Notes: generated by a model from the letters alone, not told the origin. Numbered from the stretch's first letter, positions 9,715-19,209 are shown. The stretch is 64,000 nt of DNA from Nostoc flagelliforme FACHB-838 (GCF_014698065.1 NZ_JACJSI010000008.1:100112-164111), one strand, 5' to 3'. A program made the numbers and translations.

Positions 9715-9856
9715 ATTTGAGGATTGCCCCAGTCCCCAAAATCCATCGTTAATATGAAGATTTAGATTTTTTGGCAATCTGAGTAAAAACTCATCCAACT
9801 CAGAGTTAATTATATTAGGATGCACAAAGCTGTCATAATCTAAAATCTAAAACTGC

Positions 9857-10825
9857 ATGACCTATCTAGAAACAGCAGCGCAATTCTACCGCGAAGTTGC
9901 CCAAACCCCGCAAGTTGGACTTTGTTGTGTGCAAAGTACACCCCTGCAACTACCAGGATTGAAAATTTCTTTGCCAATGCAGGAAATGAACTATGGTTGT
10001 GGCACCACTGTTCACCCTACGGAACTAGGAAACCAACCGACTGTGCTGTATGTCGGCGTTGGCGGCGGCTTAGAAGCGTTGCAATTCGCTTATTTTTCGC
10101 GCTATGCAAGTGCTGTAATTGCTGTTGAACCGGTTGGAGCCATGCGGGAAGCTGCTGCACGTAACTTGCAAATTGCTGCTCAAGAAAACCCCTGGTTTGA
10201 CACCAGCTTTGTAGAAATCCGTGAAGGCGATGCTTTTAACTTACCTGTTGCTGATGCTAGCGTCGATATAGTCGCCCAAAATTGCCTTTTCAACATCTTT
10301 GAACCAGAAGATTTAACTCGTGCTTTAAAAGAGGCATATCGGGTATTAAAACCAGGTGGACGCTTGCAGATGAGCGATCCAATTGCTACTCGTCCAATTC
10401 CAGCACATCTTCAACAAGATGAGCGACTGAGGGCCATGTGTTTATCAGGCGCACTCACATATCAAGAGTATACTGAGCGGATTATAAATGCTGGTTTTGG
10501 TCAAATTGAAATTCGCGCTCGTCGTCCTTATCGTCTTTTAGATTCCCAGACTTATAATTTAGAAGAAAATCTACTTTTAGAAAGTTTGGATTCTGTCTCT
10601 TTTAAAGTTGAAATTCCAGAAGATGGTGCTTGTGTTTTCACTGGTAAAACAGCAATTTATGCTGGTGCTGAACCTTTCTTTGACGACTCAGCAGGTCATT
10701 TACTTCAGCTAGGTATTCCCGCAGCAGTGTGTGATAAAACTGCTGCTAAACTTTCTGCTATCAAGCCAGCAGAAATAATTGTTACCAATTCAACCTGGCA
10801 TTATAGCGGTGGTGGCTGTTGCTAA
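9857..10825 (+). CDS. arsM: arsenosugar-pathway arsenite methyltransferase ArsM
   Basis: A 322-residue SAM-dependent methyltransferase. The N-terminus carries Cys23-Cys24 (VGLCCVQ) and Cys48 (NYGCGTT), the kind of cysteines that bind As(III). SAM motif I is VLYVGVGGGLEALQF, and post-motif sequence VLKPGGRLQMSD follows. The chain ends in GGGCC. This matches the cyanobacterial ArsM variant encoded with ArsS, which methylates As(III) to dimethylarsenite, the arsenosugar precursor. The radical SAM gene arsS lies 1.2 kb downstream on the same strand, separated by a Pit-type transporter gene, which strongly supports the assignment. Confidence 0.9.
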   Translation: MTYLETAAQFYREVAQTPQVGLCCVQSTPLQLPGLKISLPMQEMNYGCGTTVHPTELGNQPTVLYVGVGGGLEALQFAYFSRYASAVIAVEPVGAMREAAARNLQIAAQENPWFDTSFVEIREGDAFNLPVADASVDIVAQNCLFNIFEPEDLTRALKEAYRVLKPGGRLQMSDPIATRPIPAHLQQDERLRAMCLSGALTYQEYTERIINAGFGQIEIRARRPYRLLDSQTYNLEENLLLESLDSVSFKVEIPEDGACVFTGKTAIYAGAEPFFDDSAGHLLQLGIPAAVCDKTAAKLSAIKPAEIIVTNSTWHYSGGGCC

Positions 10826-10988
10826 TTTCTTCATAAAGGATTCAGGTGTAAGTAGTCAGAATGGGCTAAACGCCCCGCTACCGCTAACAGAATAATTCTG
10901 TGTGGCCGGATAATGAATGCAAAATTTGAACATTTCACTTATTACATTCTGAATTCTGACTTCTGGTTTCTTCTTTACAAACCCAAAA

Positions 10989-11948
10989 ATGTTGTTAATT
11001 AGTCTATTTTTAGCTATGCTTTTTTTAGCATATTCCAATGGCGCAAATGATAACTTTAAAGGTGTAGCAACGTTGTTTGGTAGCAGAACAAGTAGCTATC
11101 AAACAGCAATTTTATGGGCAACTTTTACAACTTTTGCTGGTGCAATCACTGCAAGTTTTTTAGCAAGAACACTAATTCAAAACTTCTCTGGAAAAGGTCT
11201 ATTACCTGATGCGATCGCTAACTCCCCAGAGTTTCATATAGCGGTAGCGATCGCAACTGGTTTAACTGTACTCATTGCCACCCTCATGGGGTTTCCCATT
11301 TCCACAACTCACAGTTTAACGGGTGCTATTGTTGGCGCTGGATTAGTTGCGATCGGACTAAAACTTAATTTTGCCGCTTTGGGAACTTCCTTTATTTTAC
11401 CTTTATTACTCAGTCCAATCATTGCTATTCCTTTAGGAGCAGGAATTTACGGATTATCTGGCTATACTAATTATAAATGGCATCTATCAGTTAATCAAAA
11501 AATGGTTGATACTTGCCATTTTCTCAGCGCTGGAATTGTCAGTTTTGCTAGAGGATTAAATGATACTCCTAAGATTGTTTCATTTATTCTAATTATTGAA
11601 TATTTCTCGATTCAGGGAGGGATGATTACAATAGCGCTCGCAATGGCGCTTGGCGGTTTACTCAACTCTCAAAAAGTTGCTGTCACCATGAGTGAAAAGA
11701 TTACCTCCCTGAATCATACTCAAGGCTTATCAGCGAATATAGTAACTGGAGTTCTGGTCATTGTAGCTAGTCAGTTTGGGCTTCCAGTTTCTACTACTCA
11801 CGTTTCGGTTAGTTCTATTTTTGGTGTGGGATTGATTAGCAAAAAATCTAATATGCGTGTTTTTTTTCAGATTCTATTATCGTGGATTTTAACTTTACCA
11901 ACTGCGGCAATTATTAGTGGAATAACCTACAGATTATTGCAAGGTTAG
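10989..11948 (+). CDS. Pit-family inorganic phosphate transporter
   Basis: A 319-residue integral membrane protein of the PiT (PHO4) family. Both inverted PD001131-type signatures are visible: YSNGANDNFKGVATLFGSR near residues 15-33, and FARGLNDTPKIVSF near 190-205. The paired repeats STTHSLTGAIVGAG and STTHVSVSSIFGVG are also present. About ten hydrophobic segments span the chain. Its position between arsM and arsS, 43 bp before arsS, suggests a role in arsenic metabolism, for example phosphate, arsenate or product transport. PiT carriers generally take up metal-phosphate by cation symport and admit arsenate. The direction and substrate here are inference. Confidence 0.85.
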   Translation: MLLISLFLAMLFLAYSNGANDNFKGVATLFGSRTSSYQTAILWATFTTFAGAITASFLARTLIQNFSGKGLLPDAIANSPEFHIAVAIATGLTVLIATLMGFPISTTHSLTGAIVGAGLVAIGLKLNFAALGTSFILPLLLSPIIAIPLGAGIYGLSGYTNYKWHLSVNQKMVDTCHFLSAGIVSFARGLNDTPKIVSFILIIEYFSIQGGMITIALAMALGGLLNSQKVAVTMSEKITSLNHTQGLSANIVTGVLVIVASQFGLPVSTTHVSVSSIFGVGLISKKSNMRVFFQILLSWILTLPTAAIISGITYRLLQG

Positions 11949-11991
11949 AAAAACTGTATATAGTTGTGCCATTTTTAAGGAATAGTAAATA

Positions 11992-12999
11992 ATGCAAACT
12001 CAATCAATAATTACACTAGATAAAGCAGTCAAACCCTTTAACCACAAACTCACTTCACCTTTAACGAAAAAAGGAATCACTGTTTTACAAATTAATCTAG
12101 GTAAGCGTTGTAACCTTGCTTGTACACACTGTCATGTGGAAGCCGGGCCAAAACGTACAGAAGAACTTTCTCCTGAAATTTGCGAACAATTGATTTCGCT
12201 AATCCATAAATTTCCCGAAATTAAAATATTGGATTTAACTGGTGGCGCACCAGAAATGAATTATGGATTTAAGCCATTGGTGGAAGCAGCAACAGCAACT
12301 GGTAAACAAGTGATTGTCCGGTCTAATTTGACCATTTATTTTGAAGATGGATTTGGCGATATACCAGAATATTTTGCTAAACACCAAGTAAGAGTTGTGG
12401 CTTCCCTACCCTGTTACTTAGCAGATAATGTTGATAAGATGCGCGGTACTGGTGTTTTTGATAGTTCAGTCAAAGCTTTGCAGTGGCTTAACCAACTCGG
12501 CTATGGTAAAGACAAAAATTTAATTTTGGACTTGGTTTTTAATCCGCAATTACCCACCGATGAAAAATTTTCTCTAGCTCCAGAACAGAGTAACTTAGAA
12601 CAACATTACAAAATGTTCTTACAAGAACATTTTGATATTGTATTTAATAACCTCTTTACCATTACTAACCTCCCAGTTGGTAGAACTAAAATGCATTTAG
12701 AACGGAAAAAACTGTACGCCAGCTATTTGCAGTTTTTAGAATTGCATTTTAATCTCAACACAGTTGAACATTTAATGTGCCGTGATGAACTTTCAATTGA
12801 CTATCTAGGCAATGTATATGATTGTGACTTTAACCAAATGATGAATTTACCTGCTAAAACTCGCAATGGTGAAACTTTAACAGTTGGCAAATTGTTAGAA
12901 GCTGGTAGTTTAAATCTGATTAATGAGATACAAACTGCTGCTTATTGTTATGGTTGTACTGCTGGGTGTGGTTCTAGTTGTGGTGGCGCTTTGCTGTGA
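11992..12999 (+). CDS. arsS: arsenosugar biosynthesis radical SAM protein ArsS
   Basis: A 335-residue radical SAM enzyme. The [4Fe-4S]/SAM triad CxxxCxxC is Cys40, Cys44 and Cys47 (KRCNLACTHCHVE), followed by the GGAPEM-type motif in ILDLTGGAPEMN. The C-terminal DUF3641-like region is cysteine-rich (YDCDFNQMMN, then YCYGCTAGCGSSCGGALL) and probably binds an auxiliary cluster or arsenic. ArsS is known to add a 5'-deoxyadenosyl group to dimethylarsenite to make the arsenosugar precursor. It starts 43 bp after the Pit-type transporter gene, so the three genes probably form one transcription unit. No ArsR-type repressor gene is seen. Confidence 0.92.
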   Translation: MQTQSIITLDKAVKPFNHKLTSPLTKKGITVLQINLGKRCNLACTHCHVEAGPKRTEELSPEICEQLISLIHKFPEIKILDLTGGAPEMNYGFKPLVEAATATGKQVIVRSNLTIYFEDGFGDIPEYFAKHQVRVVASLPCYLADNVDKMRGTGVFDSSVKALQWLNQLGYGKDKNLILDLVFNPQLPTDEKFSLAPEQSNLEQHYKMFLQEHFDIVFNNLFTITNLPVGRTKMHLERKKLYASYLQFLELHFNLNTVEHLMCRDELSIDYLGNVYDCDFNQMMNLPAKTRNGETLTVGKLLEAGSLNLINEIQTAAYCYGCTAGCGSSCGGALL

Positions 13000-13066
13000 A
13001 AGAGGCAGGAGGGAACCCACGTTTTTAAACAACAGGTCTTCGCGAAACTCACTTTAAGCGTTGATA

Positions 13067-13095
13067 TAGCTTGCTGACCCTTACCCAGCAAGCTA
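13067..13095 (+). terminator. hairpin downstream of arsS
   Basis: A perfect 10-bp stem, TAGCTTGCTG / CAGCAAGCTA, with a 9-nt loop lies 68 bp after the arsS stop codon. No T-run follows, so it is a candidate terminator or mRNA-stabilising structure for the arsM-pit-arsS unit rather than a canonical intrinsic terminator. Confidence 0.45.
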
Positions 13096-13246
13096 GAAGA
13101 ATCCTATCAAAATAATTTTATGTACTAATTTTTTAGGATAGCTTTAATTCTACTAATACAATATCTGCTGCAACACTTCCATTAACTCGATAACGCATTA
13201 ATTGATAAAAGAATATTTTCAAAAATAGAGTCGGGTTTTTGATTAT

Positions 13247-14087
13247 TTATTGAAGTAATCTCAATTTAGATACTGTTTGATGTTTTCCAAATTTAAATAA
13301 ACTAAAATTGTTTGTTGATCTTGCCATAACAGAATTTGCCGGTGGCATATAAAATTTTATCTCACAGCCTAGTTGCTCTGCTAGTTATTCATAAGATTTT
13401 TTACTCCAACGTAGCAGATGATGTGGTGGATAATTTAATATATCAAACCAGTCTGATTCAACCGACATAGGTGAATAAGGAGTGCTGATGAATATACTAC
13501 CCATCGGTTTAATAACAGAAAGCATTGATGCAATAAATTGCTTTGGTTGGCTAATATGTTCTAAGCAATGAAAAGACAATACATAGTCAAAGCTTTGATT
13601 AGGGAATTTATTGTAAAAACTCTCAATTGTTTCACAGTAAACTTCAAATCCTCTTGCCTGACATTGCTGAATAGATTCTGGAGTTGTATCCAAACTAACT
13701 ATACGAGTATTTGAAATTTTGTTGGCAATTTCAAGAAAATTACCTCCTCCGCAGCCCACATCTAAGATAGAAATCGAATTTTCTCTTTCTCGCTTATTTA
13801 TTTCCTCGAATTACAGCAAGCCATTCCCATCTAGATTCTGGATAATAACCTGGTCTAGTAGTAACCCATTGGTAAAATGACTCGCTACCTGCTTCTAAAG
13901 GGAAAGCATATTCAAGCGAACAATTTTTACATTGCTTTATTTTATAATCTATTATTTCAATTTTTTCTGGAGGTTTTTCCGCAAAATAATCTTCTAATTC
14001 GGTTATAATATTTTTTTGAGATAATGAACGAATATGGATGCCTTTATGACTACAAACAGGGCATTGATTTGAAACATTTTTAATCAT
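13247..14087 (-). pseudogene. broken class I methyltransferase (frameshift plus in-frame stop)
   Basis: One methyltransferase gene survives as pieces. The 5' piece (14087-13794, 97 residues) has a zinc-ribbon-like pair CPVC / CKNC. The middle piece (13793-13388) has SAM motif I (ISILDVGCGGGNF) and FHCLEHISQPKQF. The tail (13384-13250), in frame with the middle piece, reads LAEQLGCEIKFYMPP. Two lesions separate them. A tandem AAAT duplication (plus-strand ATTTATTT, 13796-13803) shifts the frame, and removing one AAAT restores RGNKRERENSISILDVG. An in-frame TAA at 13385-13387 (SYE*LAEQ) follows. The restored protein would be about 278 residues. It is probably inactive, though the 4-bp slip is reversible in principle. 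Confidence 0.8.
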
Positions 14088-14102
14088 AATTACAAATTAC
14101 TA

Positions 14103-15737
14103 TTATTTCCCCTGCCATAGTCGACGCAACGACCGAAAAATATTTACAAATTTTTCTTCTAGCCAGAGCATAACATAATCAAGCCATTCCAGAAGTTGCT
14201 CTAAGGGGTGCTTTTCATAACCCGTTGTAGTTGCTTTGGTTTCTATCCAATCTGGTTGTGCCTCAACTTGACTGCTTTGGTGAAACTGCTGTTTCAACAT
14301 TTCCCCTTTACGACTCTCGCTTTTAGTTTGGGAAATGCTAGTTCGGGTTTGTTTTGCAGAGGCGACTTGTCTAGATGTTTTTTGACTTGAGGCAAGATTA
14401 CTATTTGGTTGTTTTCTTCGCACTAAACTAGATTCGACTTTAGGTTGTTTTACACTCAAATTCAGTGGTGAAAAATGCCCTACTGATAAACTTGAGGCTA
14501 AAGCAGGATTTTTCCTTCGAGAAACTGTAACTGGCTTATTAACTAAAGTTTCGGTGTCACCAAATAAATGATTCCACGTTAGCCAAGGCTCATCTCTTAA
14601 ATCCTGGTTCTCCAACTGAGGGCTTTTGGACAAAACTTTTCTCAGGCGTGATGAGAATAGTTTACTTGGCAATCGTTCATCACTAATTGTTGGCTCAAGT
14701 GTTTTTCTACTACCAACACCAAAAAAGTAATTAAGCGCCGCCTCAATCAAAGCGTGAATATTTGTATGAGTTTCCAAACTATCAGCAGTAGCTGCAATTT
14801 CTCCATTAGAGGCTAATTGCTCTTTGCCATAAAGAAATATTTTTAACTGAGTTTGGGCAAGTTGGACTACTTCCTGACTACGTTCTTGGACAGGTACTAA
14901 AGCATTTGATTCTAACTTAGCAACGGCTATATCTAAAAATGCTAATAATCTATCTGTATTAAGTAAATCTTTTGGTATTTTGTCAGCTAAAACTAGAGCT
15001 TTGGCTGTATTTATATCAGTGATTTTTGCTAATAAACTGTCAATTTGTGGTAATAGCTGCGTTTCCTTTTTAGCTTCAATCAGACGCCAAGACTGCCAGT
15101 AATTAGCAACTTCATTAATAATTCGATTTTCTAATTTTACCTGCTGTTGGGGTGTTAAAATGTCTAAAATTTCATTATCAGCAGTAACAAGTACTAAACT
15201 ACGGTTATTCAAATTTGTAGCAATTCCCCGTACTATTGGATGCTGCTTGAGAGCATTCTCTAAATATGAAGGATTTGGGCTTACGGCTTGATTGTTTGTA
15301 ATATTTGATGATTCAGTAAGATTAGCGTTATTACCAATGAATTTTGGTCGAAAAACTCCTAAAAAAATTAAAGGTTTGAAATGTTGAGATGTTTTTGTAG
15401 GAGTGGAAGCGGTTTCATCAGATGACAGAGAATAAACTGCTTCTAGTACATTTTGAATCGGACTATCAGCATTTTGAAGAGTTTCGGGCTGAAAATCGGT
15501 ATTATTTGGTTGTAACTTTAGTCTAGTTTGTGGTTCTTGAGTATGTATCGTTTTCCCAGATGATTCAGATGACTGAAACAGTAGATACACTGGGTAAAGT
15601 AATACCTCCACGCCCCACTTAGTGGCGACTTGCAAATGTCGGTAGGTGTGTTCCCACTGTTGTGTTACCCGCCGAGATTGCTGGTGGACAAAGTTAAATA
15701 GTCTGCTTTGATAACGACCAGAGGAACCAGAAGACAT
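14103..15737 (-). CDS. cyanobacterial hypothetical protein
   Basis: A 544-residue protein I do not recognise by function. The N-terminus is basic and aromatic (RLFNFVHQQSRRVTQQWEHTYRHL) and followed by a short hydrophobic stretch VEVLLYPVYLLFQ, which could lie on a membrane. The middle is Ser/Thr/Gln/Asn-rich, with a predicted helical region around 195-320 (LDILTPQQQVKLENRIINEV and following). The C-terminus (about 505-544, LEQLLEWLDYVMLWLEEKF) is strongly amphipathic. There is no enzyme motif. Its ATG is 88 bp from the divergent alpha-mannosidase start, so the two promoters share one short gap. Confidence 0.7.
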   Translation of the reverse strand: MSSGSSGRYQSRLFNFVHQQSRRVTQQWEHTYRHLQVATKWGVEVLLYPVYLLFQSSESSGKTIHTQEPQTRLKLQPNNTDFQPETLQNADSPIQNVLEAVYSLSSDETASTPTKTSQHFKPLIFLGVFRPKFIGNNANLTESSNITNNQAVSPNPSYLENALKQHPIVRGIATNLNNRSLVLVTADNEILDILTPQQQVKLENRIINEVANYWQSWRLIEAKKETQLLPQIDSLLAKITDINTAKALVLADKIPKDLLNTDRLLAFLDIAVAKLESNALVPVQERSQEVVQLAQTQLKIFLYGKEQLASNGEIAATADSLETHTNIHALIEAALNYFFGVGSRKTLEPTISDERLPSKLFSSRLRKVLSKSPQLENQDLRDEPWLTWNHLFGDTETLVNKPVTVSRRKNPALASSLSVGHFSPLNLSVKQPKVESSLVRRKQPNSNLASSQKTSRQVASAKQTRTSISQTKSESRKGEMLKQQFHQSSQVEAQPDWIETKATTTGYEKHPLEQLLEWLDYVMLWLEEKFVNIFRSLRRLWQGK

Positions 15738-15825
15738 AGTAGTAATTTTTTAGTTCAAGTCTTGTATAAGTTGTGAGACTCGGGCCAAACAATAAAAACG
15801 ACCAACACCTCATATTAGCGAATAT

Positions 15826-18800
15826 ATGACCCAGACTGTCTCTCAATCCCAGACCAAATTTATCTCACAAGCAATTGAGCAATTACGCTCTTTCTGTCAA
15901 GTTAATCTTCAGTCTACGTGGCTGTATCAGGAATCTGACCTGATTATTACTGATGTTGTAGCTGCTGATTTGTCTCATTGGCAACCTGTCGAATTGAATA
16001 CTAAAGAACATATTGCTTGGACAGGCGGGAAAAAAGTGCTATGGCTTGTGCAAAAATTGGTGGTTCCTCAAGATTTACAGGGTTATCCCGTAGCTGGGTT
16101 ATCTTTGCGGGTGGCACTGGTTTGGTGGGCAGATTCTGCTGAGATTTATGTGAATGGGAAGTTAGTGCTGGAGGGTGATTTATTTGATTGTTCGCCGAGA
16201 GTGCTTCTTAGCCAAGGGGTGACGCCAGGGGAAGAGTTTATTGTAGCTTTGCGGTTAGTGAGTCCGGGACATTGTGATGGTGCTTTAGTGCGATCGCTCC
16301 TAGTTTATGAGTCTACTGTTGATAATAATCCCGATCCGGGTTTTGTGGCTGATGAATTAGCTGTGGTGCAACTTTATTTGGAAAAGTTTGCGCCGGAGAG
16401 GTTGGATGTTTTGGCAGCGATGGTGGGGGAGGTTACGAACCGCAGAGGCGCAGAGGACACAGAGGAAGAGAAGGGAGAGTTAGCAAAGTCGTTTTTGTCT
16501 CTACGTCAAAATTTAATTCAATCTGATATATTACCCCCCCTTTTCAAGGGGGGTTGGGGGAATCAAAAATCTAAAATTTTCTTGTTGGGTCATGCTCACT
16601 TAGATTTAGCATGGCTATGGCCGGTAAGTGAAACTTGGAATGCGGCACAAAACACTTTTGAGTCGGTTCTAAAGTTACAAGAAGATTTTCCTGAGTTAAT
16701 TTTCTGTCATTCGACTCCCGCACTTTATGCTTGGATTGAAGAACATCGCCCGGATTTATTTAAGGCAATTCAAGCACAGGTAGTTGCTGGACGTTGGGAA
16801 GTTATCGGCGGAATGTGGGTGGAACCAGAACTCAACATCATTGCTGGTGAATCAATAGTCCGTCAGCTATTGTATGGTCAGCGCTACATTCAGGAAAAAT
16901 TTGGTAAGCTTTCAACTGTGGTGTGGGTTCCAGATTCTTTTGGTTTCTGTGCAACTTTACCGCAGTTTTTCGGTAATGCCGGCATTGAGTATTTTGTCAC
17001 CCAGAAGTTGCGGTGGAATGATACTACTAAATTTGATTATGGGGCTTTTTGGTGGCGATCGCCCGACGGGAGCGAAGTCTTTAGTTTGATGTCTGCACCC
17101 ATCGGTGAAGCTATAGACCCAGTTAAAATGGCATCCTACGCTCTTGAATGGCAAACCCAAACTGGTTTATCAGAATCCCTCTGGCTTCCCGGTGTCGGCG
17201 ACCACGGCGGCGGCCCCACCCGTGATATGTTAGAAACCGCCCAACGCTGGCAAAAGTCGCCTTTCTTCCCAGACTTAGAATTTACAACAGCTGAAAAGTA
17301 TTTACAGCAAATCAGTAAAGGAGGCAGGAGGCAGGAGGCAGAAAGCAGGAGTTATTATTCTCCCCCTGCTTCCCCTGCTTCCCCTGCCTCCCCTGCCTCC
17401 CCTGCCTCCCCTACCTCCCCTGCTTCCCCTGCCTCCCCTGCCTCCCCTGCCTCCCCTGCCTCCCCTACCTTCCCTGCTCCCTCTACCTTCCCAATCTGGA
17501 ATGACGAACTATACCTCGAATTCCATCGCGGTTGCTACACTACCCACGCAGATCAAAAACGCTGGAATCGTCGTTGTGAAAATTTATTGTATGAAGCTGA
17601 ACTATTTGCTACTTTGGCAACTGTAAGCTGTGGTCTAACATATCCTAAAGCAGAAATCGAAGCAGCTTGGAAGCAGGTGTTATTTCAACAGTTTCATGAT
17701 ATTTTGCCTGGTTCTTCAATTACCCAAGTTTACACAGATGCTTTACCCGAATGGCAGCAAGTGGAACAAGTAGGAACGAAGATATTACAAGAATCACTTT
17801 TAGCGATCGCATCTCACATTACCCTATCAGAACCACCAAAACCCGATAGTTTGCCTATTTTCGTGTTCAATTCTCTCAATTGGCAGCGTTCTGAGGTAGT
17901 CTCTGTAGTCTTACCCACAGCAGAAAAATGGCAGGTTTACGATACTTCTGGAAAGGAGGTTGTCTCCCAATTATCTGAACCATCAACGCTACTATTTCTC
18001 GCCACTGAAATTCCACCCGTAGGCTACCGCATATTTTGGCTTTCTCCCTCATCTCCCACCCTGCGGGAAGCTAAAGCTACATCCCCCTTATCCTCTCCAC
18101 TCCTGCCAGACTGGATTTTAGAAAATGAATTCTTGCGAGTTATCATTGACCCTGATACTGGAGATTTATCAAGTATTTTTGATAAAACTTCTCAGCGAGA
18201 AGTTTTGAGTGGCACAGGGAACCAATTACAAGCTTTTAAAGATAGCGGTCAATATTGGGATGCTTGGAATATTGACCCCAATTATGCCCAACATCCTTTA
18301 CCCTCAACAAATCTTCAATCTATTCAGTGGTTAGAACAAGGCCCAGTGCAAAGCCGTGTGCGCGTGGTGCGTCAGTTGGGTGAATCGGAATTTTGCCAAG
18401 ACTATATTCTACAAGCTGGTTTACCTTTGCTGAACATAGCTACTACCGTTAATTGGCAAGAAAATCATGTATTGGTAAAAGCTGCTTTTCCTCTGAATGT
18501 CGAAGCAGACTTTGCTACTTATGAAATTCCCTGTGGCGCGATTCGCCGCTCAACTAAACCACAAACCACCCCTATAGAACAAGCAAAATGGGAAGTCCCT
18601 GCTTTGCGTTGGGCTGATTTGACAGGAGAAACACAGGAAGGTATTTACGGTGTTAGTTTGCTGAATGATTGTAAATACGGTTACGACAGCAAATCAAATC
18701 AACTTCGCCTGACACTGCTACGCAGTTCTAATTGGCCAGACTCAGAGGCTGATAGAGGTTTTCACCAGTTCACATATACCTTGTATCCTCATGCTGGTAG

Positions 18801-19209
18801 CTGGGAATCAGCACATACAGTACGGCGCGGCTATGAATTGAATATACCGTTGCAAGTGATATTGAATCCTGGTAATGAAAACCCACCCGAAAATCCTCCC
18901 CTCTCTGCTGGTAAAGAGGGGTTGGGGGTGAGCTTTCTAGATTTATCAGCTGAAAATTTAATCTTGATGGCCTTCAAGCCATTAGAGGATAATCCACAGC
19001 AGTTAATTCTGCGATGTTATGAATGTCACGGAGAAACAGCCGAGTTATCTTGGCAAAGCGATTTAGGGTTGAATTTAGGAGATACAGTAGATTTGTTAGA
19101 ACGTTCCTCGACTACAGAATTCTCATCTGGGCAACAAAACTTGACGATACAGCCTTGGAAAATCGCCAGTTTCAAGGTAATCCCAGCGATTAATCCCAGG
19201 CTGGAGTAA
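15826..19209 (+). CDS. GH38 alpha-mannosidase with repeat-derived insertions
   Basis: A 1127-residue glycoside hydrolase family 38 protein. Zinc ligands are in GHAHLDLAWLW (His256, His258, Asp260), the likely catalytic nucleophile is Asp370 in VWVPDSFGF, and FHDILPGSSI marks the end of the catalytic/helical part. The C-terminal beta-sandwich domains follow. No signal peptide is seen, so it is probably cytoplasmic and degrades mannose-containing oligosaccharides. The frame contains translated copies of dispersed intergenic repeats: NRRGAEDTEEE (about 204-214), LPPLFKGGWGN (about 237-247), an ASP-repeat tract (about 512-552), TLREAKA (about 745) and NPPLSAGKEGLGV (about 1024-1036). They fall between conserved blocks and keep the frame open. 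Confidence 0.92.
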   Translation: MTQTVSQSQTKFISQAIEQLRSFCQVNLQSTWLYQESDLIITDVVAADLSHWQPVELNTKEHIAWTGGKKVLWLVQKLVVPQDLQGYPVAGLSLRVALVWWADSAEIYVNGKLVLEGDLFDCSPRVLLSQGVTPGEEFIVALRLVSPGHCDGALVRSLLVYESTVDNNPDPGFVADELAVVQLYLEKFAPERLDVLAAMVGEVTNRRGAEDTEEEKGELAKSFLSLRQNLIQSDILPPLFKGGWGNQKSKIFLLGHAHLDLAWLWPVSETWNAAQNTFESVLKLQEDFPELIFCHSTPALYAWIEEHRPDLFKAIQAQVVAGRWEVIGGMWVEPELNIIAGESIVRQLLYGQRYIQEKFGKLSTVVWVPDSFGFCATLPQFFGNAGIEYFVTQKLRWNDTTKFDYGAFWWRSPDGSEVFSLMSAPIGEAIDPVKMASYALEWQTQTGLSESLWLPGVGDHGGGPTRDMLETAQRWQKSPFFPDLEFTTAEKYLQQISKGGRRQEAESRSYYSPPASPASPASPASPASPTSPASPASPASPASPASPTFPAPSTFPIWNDELYLEFHRGCYTTHADQKRWNRRCENLLYEAELFATLATVSCGLTYPKAEIEAAWKQVLFQQFHDILPGSSITQVYTDALPEWQQVEQVGTKILQESLLAIASHITLSEPPKPDSLPIFVFNSLNWQRSEVVSVVLPTAEKWQVYDTSGKEVVSQLSEPSTLLFLATEIPPVGYRIFWLSPSSPTLREAKATSPLSSPLLPDWILENEFLRVIIDPDTGDLSSIFDKTSQREVLSGTGNQLQAFKDSGQYWDAWNIDPNYAQHPLPSTNLQSIQWLEQGPVQSRVRVVRQLGESEFCQDYILQAGLPLLNIATTVNWQENHVLVKAAFPLNVEADFATYEIPCGAIRRSTKPQTTPIEQAKWEVPALRWADLTGETQEGIYGVSLLNDCKYGYDSKSNQLRLTLLRSSNWPDSEADRGFHQFTYTLYPHAGSWESAHTVRRGYELNIPLQVILNPGNENPPENPPLSAGKEGLGVSFLDLSAENLILMAFKPLEDNPQQLILRCYECHGETAELSWQSDLGLNLGDTVDLLERSSTTEFSSGQQNLTIQPWKIASFKVIPAINPRLE
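17360..17480 (+). repeat. 9-bp tandem repeat (Ala-Ser-Pro codons) inside the mannosidase gene
   Basis: About thirteen degenerate copies of the 9-bp unit TGCCTCCCC encode an ASP/TSP tract interrupting the mannosidase. A GGAGGCAGGAGGCAGGAGG stretch (about 17320-17340), roughly its reverse complement, lies just upstream, so the two could pair. Similar C-rich CCCCTGCC repeats lie in the intergenic region near 46935, which points to an intergenic repeat captured in frame and then expanded. Confidence 0.8.

Noticed and set aside
17340..17490. CRISPR-like array
   Set aside because: The 9-bp units are contiguous with no spacers and translate as Ala-Ser-Pro within an open frame; no cas genes occur in the window.
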